From Spirogloea muscicola (Eukaryota > Streptophyta > Zygnematophyceae > Spirogloeales > Spirogloeaceae), in contig WELB01000002.1 in the NCBI GenBank assembly GCA_009602725.1, positions 291,624-303,068 of the forward strand: 11,445 bases of DNA. Reading direction: 5' to 3'. The notes under the pieces are model-generated. The model did no database searches. It was not told the origin of the DNA and saw nothing but the letters and a program-made list of their open reading frames with translations. Position 1 is the first letter of the stretch; each line of letters begins with the position of its first letter. Both the position numbers and the translations under genes were made by a program. Below are positions 1 to 6,395 of the stretch, piece by piece.

Positions 1-75
1 CGGCGGCGGCAGGTTCCTGGCGGTTCGCCTGCCGGAGCTGCGCAAGGAGATGCAGTGCCCCATCCGCCGCGGTGA

Positions 76-115
<40 letters not shown>

Positions 116-1480
116 GAGTCTCGCCGGGCGTGCTTAAACCCTAATCCCTTAAACCATAAACCTGACTTTGACCCTAACCTAACCCTAAGCCATTAAGCCC
201 TTAACCCGCAGGCCGCAGTGGGACGTGACGGGGTTCGGGCTGGGGGCCTTCGACGCGGCGGGCCTGGTGCTCGTCAACCTCGCCGACCTCCCGCAGTACT
301 GCGAGAAGCTCATCTTCGCCCGCCGCCGCCAGGTCCGGTGCTCTCCCGCCCGCCACGCTCCGACTGACGCTGCAGAACCAGTACGCGACGACGTAGCCAG
401 AGTACACTCATCCAGAACCCAAAACCCAAATCCAAAGCCCAAAACCAAAACGAGACTCGAAAGCCAAAATCCAAGACGATCTCAAATCCAGAACTCCCCA
501 ACTCTCGGCATGAGCTGTGAGAGCCGGCGGCGGCCTCGCCGGCGGCGCCTCTGGGCCGCCCATCTGGCTTGCCAGTTTCCCTCGCCGGCGGCCGACCGAC
601 ACCCCGACCCCAAATTCTGGCTGGCCTTCACAGCCCCTGTCCAGAATATCGGCAGCCGCATTCTTTTTCAACCCCTAGCCCTTAAACCCTGAACCCCGGC
701 AGACACCCCAACCCCTAACCCCTTGACACCAACTCCTAGCCCTTAAACCCTGAAACTCCAACACCCCAACCCCTAAACCTTAATCATTTCTTCTGGGCTG
801 ACCATTACAGCCGTCGCCCAGTACTGGAAGAGATTTTCTCTATAAACCTTGAACCCTGAACCCGTGGAAGGTGGCGGCGCGCAGCTTTGCATCATGCACT
901 GCCACCGGCGGAAGCAGGAGGACATCATCGCGCGCGTGGGCACGCTGGCGCTGCGCCTGGCCAGCGCGACGGGCGACGCCGGCAACCTGCTCGAGGATGT
1001 GACGGCTGACCGCGGCGGCCCGCCCGTCCGCGCGCTCCTCAACGGCGTCGAGCACTTTGTCGAGAGCAACTCCGTCCTCTACCTTAATGCAGGTTCCTAT
1101 ACAACCCCCAGCCTGATATATGAATCCATCAAGACGCATCTAAGGTTTGGGGTTTAGGGAATATGTAATGGGGTTAGCATGATTTAGCATAGGGTTTGAG
1201 CAAGGTTTTGGGTTAAGGTTGCCAGAAGACGCTCCATGTCCATTTCTCGTTGCTTGGTGCCTGCTGATATGGTGGAGGCTGGCGTGCAGGCGAGCGCGTG
1301 ACTGTGTACCCCGGCGTCTTCCACGAGTTCTGGCCTGTCTCGGACTACTGCATCATCGGCGAGGTGTCGACGGCCAACGACGACCAGCACGACAACGTGT
1401 TCGAGAACCGCGCCGCTGGCCGCTTCGAGTCGGTGATCGAGGATGAGCCCGCGCTCGAGGGCCTGCTTGGCAAGAAGTGA
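1..1480 (+). CDS. D-lyxose ketol-isomerase-like cupin enzyme, 5'-partial, 4 exons visible
   Basis: Exons are 1-71, 212-332, 885-1092 and 1290-1480 (TGA stop at 1478-1480). The 332/885 junction is phase 0 and the 1092/1290 junction is phase 1; both are GT-AG and keep the frame. The joined protein shows the hallmarks of the D-lyxose isomerase (DUF1498) cupin family, which interconverts D-lyxose and D-xylulose: QWDVTGFGLGAF, then YCEKLIFARR, then MHCHRRKQEDII. That last motif holds two His and one Glu metal ligands. YPGVFHEFW follows with the fourth ligand, His, then GEVSTANDDQHDN and GRFESVIEDEPAL at the C-terminus. All four expected metal ligands are present. The GGG stretch usual after the ED motif in bacterial members is not kept (IIARVGTLALRL). 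Exon 1 reads RFLAVRLPELRKEMQCPIRR with strong G/C third positions, but its join to exon 2 is not settled (see findings). The N-terminus lies outside the window. No clear targeting signal can be judged. The family is known mainly from bacteria and archaea, so ancient transfer is possible. The family call is firm; the substrate is inferred. Confidence 0.85.
72..211 (+). repeat. Isomerase intron 1: CGC microsatellite followed by telomere-like tract
   Basis: The interval opens with a GTGAGC donor-like hexamer at 72, runs through about 13 CGC/GCC triplets (77-115), and then turns into degenerate CCCTAA/CCTTAAA repeats (about 135-207) before a CCGCAG acceptor ending at 211. The C-rich repeats resemble the TTTAGGG telomere motif on the opposite strand, but units are irregular, so this is telomere-like filler and not a telomere. 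The triplet repeat is in frame with exon 1 and would read as poly-Arg if translated. Confidence 0.7.
333..884 (+). repeat. Isomerase intron 2 with C/A-rich telomere-like and duplicated tracts
   Basis: This 552-bp GT-AG intron lies between the exon ending ARRRQ and the exon starting LCIMHCH. It holds a CCAAAA-rich stretch (about 417-490) and CCCTAA/CTTAAACCCTGAA-rich stretches (about 670-785, with shorter traces to 862). A unit of about 60 bp is repeated inside it: CCTAGCCCTTAAACCCTGAA occurs exactly at 674-693 and 735-754, and ACACCCCAACCCCTAA at 703-718 and 761-776. An open frame running from exon 2 through part of this intron is a read-through artefact. Confidence 0.75.
1093..1289 (+). repeat. 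Isomerase intron 3 with G-rich telomere-like tract
   Basis: GT-AG intron, phase 1 (donor G|GTTCCT, acceptor GTGCAG). Around 1144-1220 it carries GGTTTGGGGTTTAGGG, AGGGTTTGAG and GGTTTTGGGTTAAGG. These are TTTAGGG-like units in the G-rich orientation, opposite to the C-rich orientation in introns 1 and 2 of the same gene. Confidence 0.7.
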
Positions 1481-1626
1481 GCAGGCTGACAGCCCACTGC
1501 GTCACAGCCAGAGTTGCGACCTGCGTCATCGCTGACTGCACCATCTACTTGCGCACGCTTCATAGAATTGCACAAAATCCATACGGTCGTAGTCTAGAAG
1601 CAGAAAAGTGACACCAGTGCCAAATC

Positions 1627-1631
1627 TGTAA
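1627..1631 (+). terminator. Candidate TGTAA poly(A) signal of the isomerase gene
   Basis: TGTAA, the common poly(A) signal of green algae, occurs 147 bases after the isomerase stop codon, giving a plausible 3' UTR (1481 to about 1645). Cleavage is expected some 10-20 bases further on, which would coincide with the start codon of the next gene at 1648. Confidence 0.5.
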
Positions 1632-1647
1632 AGCCTAGTAAGATTTG

Positions 1648-3147
1648 ATGGAGGTGTCCTACGTGATGATCAAGAACATGTGAAGAGATAGTCGCATTTT
1701 ACTTGCTACCCGAATAACCACTTCAATATCAAGGTCTCGTTAGAGTCCTCCACCCTCAAGCCTTGTGCATCAGACTGAACCCATAGTTGTCGAGCCACTC
1801 CGCCTAAACTATGCGGTGCAATGAAAGCTGGTGTCCTTGCGCCTCTTGCAATGACCTGGGAGCCTTGGCCGGCTGCTGCAGCAGCGTGCAGGCGCTGGCG
1901 CGGCTGGACAAGGAGCCGATTTTGACCAATAGCAAGAGCAAGAAGGAGGAGCACCCCGACTTTGTGTCGCAGACGTACATGCTCAAGCGCTCTGTGCTCA
2001 CAGTCAAAGGTGAGGCCCTGGCACAGCAAAGCCCGATTCTCCTTCAAGCTTTCCCTTGCAGCTAGCCCTGGCGCCAGGCAAACAGCAAGGCGTTGTGGTG
2101 CGCCCATTTGCATGGCGCACTGTGCCCACTATAAGCATCGCAGCTGTCTTGCTTGATAGGACTTTGGTTGTTCTACGTGTCAGGTACCTGAGTGCAGCAT
2201 TTCATTGTCTAGATTCCTGAAAGCAAGTCAAGTGTAGACGCGGTGTGGCCGACCTCTAACACAGGAGCGACGGGTCCTCCTTCTATCAACCAATCTGCGG
2301 CAGAGGTGTGGGACGAGTTCTACCACTCGGGGCCTGACGGGAAGCCGCCGGTCATCCAGCTCATGGCGCGGTGGGGCGAGAAGGACTGGTTCGCGATGAC
2401 ACGCACCAAGGAGGGCCAGCAGAACCGCATTAACATCTGGAACGGCCGGTGTGGCATTTTCACCTCAAACACCAAGCCCTTTGCACTGACCATATGTCAT
2501 ACTGTTGTTTTTCCTTCTGATGATATGGGATGGGGTGTTATTCATCTTGGTGGACTAATAATAGTCTAAACACATGCTAGCATCTATTTTCTGAAGCCGG
2601 CAATAATGCTTGTACCATAGAAAGCCCAAGCCCCTCTGAGCCTGAGTGCAGCCAAAGCCTAAGCTTATGTCCCGAAGCTGGCGAGCTGAGTTGCCAAAGC
2701 GCCACGTAGTAGCCTCAAGTGTCAGCTACAAGCTCATCGTCTGCTGAAGCTGGTCAAGGGCAGCGCCCCTCCTTGCCCTCCTGAGGAGGCAGCGCGTGCG
2801 CTGGCGAGCGGTGGCCTGGGCATGCGCTTGTGGGGAGTGACTGATTGCCTCGGACTGTGACGCATTGTCACGCCTGCAGGAACAAGGCGATAGTGCTGGA
2901 GATCCTGTGGCGCATGCGCCAGTTATCGGAGCGCGAAGATCAGGCGATTGCGTACCTGGAGCTGCGCAAGGCGGACTTGAAGCCGCCGTCGGTGCCGTCG
3001 CTCGCCATGTGGCTGAAGGCAGAGGGCGTGATCGCCGACAAGGGGCCCGAGGGCAAGAAGGAGCAGGCGGTCATGTACATGCGCGACATCATCCGCAACC
3101 TCGTCCCCCAGCCTGACGATGCTTCCCGCAAGCGCCTCCGCATGTGA
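1648..3147 (+). CDS. Uncharacterised protein with GCR1_C-like DNA-binding segment, 4 exons
   Basis: The model is exons 1648-1679, 1882-2009, 2265-2448 and 2880-3147 (TGA stop), introns GT-AG of phase 2, 1 and 2, all frame-preserving, total 612 nt or 203 residues. Exon 1 is short (MEVSYVMIKN plus two bases). It was chosen because its donor phase matches the acceptor at 1881 and its codons are third-position G/C-rich, whereas the alternative ATG at 1811 reads through a poorly biased Cys-rich stretch. Residues about 68-125 match the pattern of the GCR1_C domain: an acidic/aromatic start (AAEVWDEFYHSG), then GKPPVIQLMARWGEKDWF, a basic stretch, then NKAIVLEIL. The C-terminal third is charged and probably helical (RMRQLSEREDQAIAYLELRK) and ends in a basic tail (ASRKRLRM). 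A nuclear DNA-binding role, or derivation from a Crypton-type transposase, is inferred. No recombinase catalytic domain is encoded here. Full-length homologues were not recognised. Confidence 0.7.
1879..1884 (+). promoter_or_regulatory. Tandem CAGCAG (NAGNAG) acceptor
   Basis: The second exon of the GCR1_C-like gene can start after either CAG. Both choices keep phase 2; the proteins differ only by one Ser (NISSVQ versus NISVQ). Confidence 0.5.
2292..2912 (+). other. GCR1_C-like domain coding segment (exons 3-4 of the 1648-3147 gene)
   Basis: Across the exon 3/exon 4 junction the protein reads AAEVWDEFYHSGPDGKPPVI, QLMARWGEKDWF, a polar linker, then IWNGRNKAIVLEILWRM. In the GCR1_C family the corresponding pattern is an acidic/aromatic helix, a Gly-x-Pro-Pro/Ser turn, a helix ending in W/YG, an aromatic, and a basic helix ending in I-x-x-x-I. 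The order and spacing fit. The match is from memory of the family pattern, without a profile score. Confidence 0.5.
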
Positions 3148-3414
3148 TGGTCACATTCCAGCAATAGTTGCCGCGAGTGAAGTGGAACAGCTGCTTGCTC
3201 AATCCCACTAAAGCCATAGCGGAGCTTCATGTGGGGTGGTTCACGTTGTCATTTGCACACCCTCTTTAGCAATGGTGAGGGTTTGTGGTAAACGAAGGCA
3301 AGGCTTCAGTCATCTTGCTTCCAGTACTCGGAGCTTGGGGCAGCTCTGAGAGTAGTAGTCACCTTTGTGCTGCTGAAGCAAGCGCATGCATGTGACTGAT
3401 GGCAAAGCGCCACC

Positions 3415-3427
3415 TGTAAATCTGTAA
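3415..3427 (+). terminator. Paired TGTAA poly(A) signals of the GCR1_C-like gene
   Basis: TGTAA occurs at 3415-3419 and again at 3423-3427, about 270 bases after the stop codon, with a third copy at 3480-3484. This implies a 3' UTR of roughly 280-300 bases from 3148. Confidence 0.5.
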
Positions 3428-3992
3428 CTGCGCACATATGGGTCAAGACGCCCGCCCGTTAGCTCAATCACTGAGCACTTGTAAGCCTTGACTCAGATCA
3501 TGGCAAGGTACTCCTTGACATGATCTTTACTGGCACAATTTTCTCAAGCGAGTACAGCTTAGCCACCCGCAACTATACTGTGGGTTAGCTAGTCCTAAAT
3601 TGTGAAGTTGGTGGAATGCTGACGCAAAGCAAGGTTGTTATGTCTCACTGCTTCTGGCCAATCGAAATTGGGACATGCAGTCAGCAATGATCAGTCTGCC
3701 AACTACAGCAGAGGATACCATGCACAGTATCAAAGTGGTATCACGCTAGTCCGGAGATGAGTTGCCCAGCAGCCTGCTTGGCATTGACTAAATATCAAGT
3801 ACTGCCGGCGGCAATGTGAGCATTTGCATCATCATGCGAGTGCGTATGGATTCCAAAGGTGCGACGCAACCATCTTCACGACCTCAGGCTCGGACTCCTA
3901 AGCGCGCAGACGTGGAGATCAAATATCACTCAAGCAGCTGTCAGCTGCGCAAGAGCGAGCAAGCATGCCGCCTGTTTGGTTTGTCACATTAG

Positions 3993-4164
3993 TACTTTTG
4001 AGGGTCTGTGGGGGCAAAGCCTAGATTTCATAACATACGTGTCAACTATAATGTTCCGAGTATACAAAGAGCGAGCCCGTACTTTGAGGGTCTGTGGGGG
4101 CAAAGCCTAGATTCCATAACATACATGTCAACTATAATGTTCTGAGTATACAAAGAGCGAGTCC
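3993..4164. repeat. Tandem duplication, two copies of an 87-bp unit
   Basis: Copy 1 is 3993-4079 and copy 2 is 4080-4164. They agree over their full length except for one missing T and a handful of transitions (for example ATTTCATAAC/ATTCCATAAC and ATACGTG/ATACATG). Shared landmarks are GGGTCTGTGGGGGCAAAGCC, GTCAACTATAATGTTC and GAGTATACAAAGAGCGAG. It lies just beyond the stop codon of the FKBP15-like gene and so may fall in its 3' UTR. No further copy was seen in the window. Confidence 0.9.
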
Positions 4165-4215
4165 TGGAGGTGGCCTTTACGCGAGCGGTCTCAGCAGCAT
4201 AAGACAATTTGCAAC

Positions 4216-6395
4216 TCATGTTCCGCTGTCACCGTGCAACCCGCTCCTTGGCGAGCCCGTCTCCATGGAGGACAGCTCCTCGAGCCGCCCATCCACCGCA
4301 GCCTGCACGTCCTTGGTGGCCGCCCTCAGCTTGCACTTTACCTGCACAATCAGGTCACATGAGGTCAATGGAGCAATTGTCAGTGATGGTCAGTTATTGA
4401 CTAGCAACTGATTAGAGACTATCTCATTAGTTAGATGGCACAGGATGACTTTGAGCATAGTACTTCAGACTGGAATGCTGGGTCCCAGAGTGCAGAGCAA
4501 GCAGGTCACAGAGTCAGTGCTGCTGCCCTCCAACAGGTTCTTAAGTACAACAGTAACCAGGATAGCTGCTCAATCAATGATATCGCAGCCACCTACACAA
4601 GTGTCCAGGTAATAATCAGGCTCTAAGTACTAAATTCTTCTCTTGTCACAGAGAGCAGAAAGTCACAAGGGGGCCTCACCAGGCCCACAACCTGGGCTTT
4701 GGACAATGACGAGTAGGTCTCCAGGTCGTCCTTGAGCTCGCTGCGACATGAACAAGGCCCGTAAGGCAGTGAGCACACGACCGCCGAAAGGTGCACTGCA
4801 GTGACCTCAAGCTGCCTGCAGAGCTGGCCAGCCCCGAAGCACACGCAAGTAACTCTTATCTGCTACTCCAGAGCGACAGCTATAAGCCCCAAAGCTTTGC
4901 GCGTCTGGCTGGTCTAGACAACCATGACCAGCGCCCCTTAAAGCTGATCTCTGAATAATGGGTGGTAAGAAGAAGGCCTGGCTAAACGGCTCCGGTGGAG
5001 GAGGGGGCATGCTATAGGTGATATTGATGAAGACTAGAAAATGAAGTCTTGTTGTTACTATATCCACATACAACATATTCTGAGCTATAATACGATTGTG
5101 ATGATGTCCAGCATGGTGGACATATGAAGTACAGTATCTGGATTCATTATCAAGGGTACAGCAGGCTTTCAGTTGGGATCAGTTGCAGTCAAGGGCTCTC
5201 ACATGTAGAGCTTCCCCAGCACGTGCTTGAGAAGGCGGAGCATGTCCTCGCGCGCCCGGACCTCAGCCGCGACTGCCGCATCAGTCTCACTCCTCCGCAA
5301 CCGCTCAGACGCATCTGCTGCCCCTTCAGCAGCGATTGGCGTCTCGGCGCCACCTTCGCTGCCACCGCCGCCGGCGGTCAGCCACTGCGCCACACTGTCC
5401 TGCTTGTACTGCTCGTCCTCGCCGGCTTGCGCAGCCTCCTGGTCCGCCTCCTCCTTGCGCATCTCAAAGTACGAGCTTCGGTTCTGGGTGCCCATCCACT
5501 GCCCACCGACGGCGGACTTTGGCTTCTCCAGCGAAGATCTACTGTGATCCACGTCATCGGCGCCCTGTCTACTGTCCATCGCCCCGGAAGCAGTAGCCGC
5601 ATCCTGTTGCTTCTCCAGCGACGCCTCATGGTGCAGCCTCTGGATCGTCTCGCTCGCCTGCCGCTGCATGAGAGCTGCGCGGGCATGCTGCACCTCAGCC
5701 CGCGCCTCGCTAAGCTCCTGCCGCAGGCCCACCTCGAGCGCCTGCGAGGCTGCCAGCGCTGCACGCTGCCGCTCCTCGCCGAGCTCGATCGCCTCTGCTA
5801 GCCGCGCAGCGCTTGCGTCCACCAGTTCCTGCTGCGTGACTGGACAAAGGTGCAGACTCATCCTGCTCAGGCACCGGTCCTAGCATGCTGGACTGATGAC
5901 TTCATTACGTTATAGCCAGAATAAAATACAACATACGGCTTCACGTTAATGAATGCAGAGTAAGAGGACAGAAGACATTCTTGTAATGAGTCTCATTACA
6001 AACTGTGACTATATCCAACTTTTGCGCCTTCTCATGAGTACAACTGTAGCTAAACTCAGCGTCTCAGGAGTGTTGGTATTTGAGAAGGTCACAGCACCTT
6101 CTGGAGGCCGCAAGGCCGCAGCTCCTGGTACTGAGATGCTCTTCAGAGAGGACGTAACCTCTCTGCTGCTGCTCAGCCGCCGCTTGAGCTCCCGATTCTC
6201 GGCCAGCATGAGGGCTACCATGTCCACCAGGCCGTCGCAACCTTCATCGTCCTCGACATCCACGGCTGCCTCCGCGCGCTCCAGCGCTGCCAAGGCTCTC
6301 GGACTCGGCTTGTCCAGCCCCCGGTGATCGTTCAAAACACCCGTGTGCTGGCGCATCATCCTTGTCAGGTCCTCCAAGCTGGCAGCCATGACTTT
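4216..6395 (-). other. Coiled-coil C-terminal exons of the FKBP15-like gene
   Basis: Exons 6395-6159, 5831-5203, 4740-4680 and 4341-4216 encode Leu/Ala/Glu/Arg-rich heptads: SLEDLTRMMRQHTG, MVALMLAENRELKRRLSSS, RLAEAIELGEERQRAALAAS, LRQELSEARAEVQHARAALM, then MLRLLKHVLGKLYI, ELKDDLETYSSLSKAQVVGL and VKCKLRAATKDVQAAV. The stretch from LLKHVLGKLY onward parallels the conserved C-terminal helix of animal FKBP15 (pattern VF..LR.EF..E.Y.G..IL..I...IK..T), which supports the last two joins. Uncertain donor: GAG|GTTACG (end 6159) or TCA|GTACCA (end 6132), both phase 0. Exon 5831-5203 has a CAGCAG tandem acceptor. Confidence 0.75.

Larger units (their letters stand above)
3148..4215. other. Convergent intergenic region, no gene seen
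   Basis: This is the space between the plus-strand GCR1_C-like gene and the minus-strand FKBP15-like gene. It holds the 3' UTR and TGTAA signals of the former and a tandem duplication near the end of the latter. Open frames here are short, lack G/C third-position bias and show no recognisable motif. I saw no TTACA (minus-strand TGTAA) in it, so the poly(A) signal of the FKBP15-like gene is not identified. Confidence 0.6.

Noticed and set aside
225-692. 155-residue plus-strand open frame
   Set aside because: Its first third is the real isomerase exon 2; the rest reads through intron 2 after the GT donor at 333 and is C-rich repeat translated by chance.
2243-2569. 108-residue plus-strand frame ending in a hydrophobic tail
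   Set aside because: Only 2265-2448 is coding; the tail is intron 2449-2879 read through, and the exon joins to 2880 with phase 2.
3450-3515. tRNA-Thr-like stretch (GCCCGTTAGCTCAATCACTG, then CTTGTAA)
   Set aside because: It resembles an A box and a TGT anticodon loop, but no convincing T-arm or B box follows and the acceptor does not pair. At most a decayed fragment.
4435-4626. 63-residue plus-strand ORF starting MAQDDFEHS
   Set aside because: It falls in the intron 4679-4342 of the FKBP15-like gene, has no G/C third-position bias and no recognisable motif.
5124-5801. 225-residue plus-strand open frame, Leu/Arg-rich
   Set aside because: It is the antisense shadow of the coiled-coil exon 5831-5203. 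The minus strand has the third-position G/C bias, the heptads and matching splice sites.
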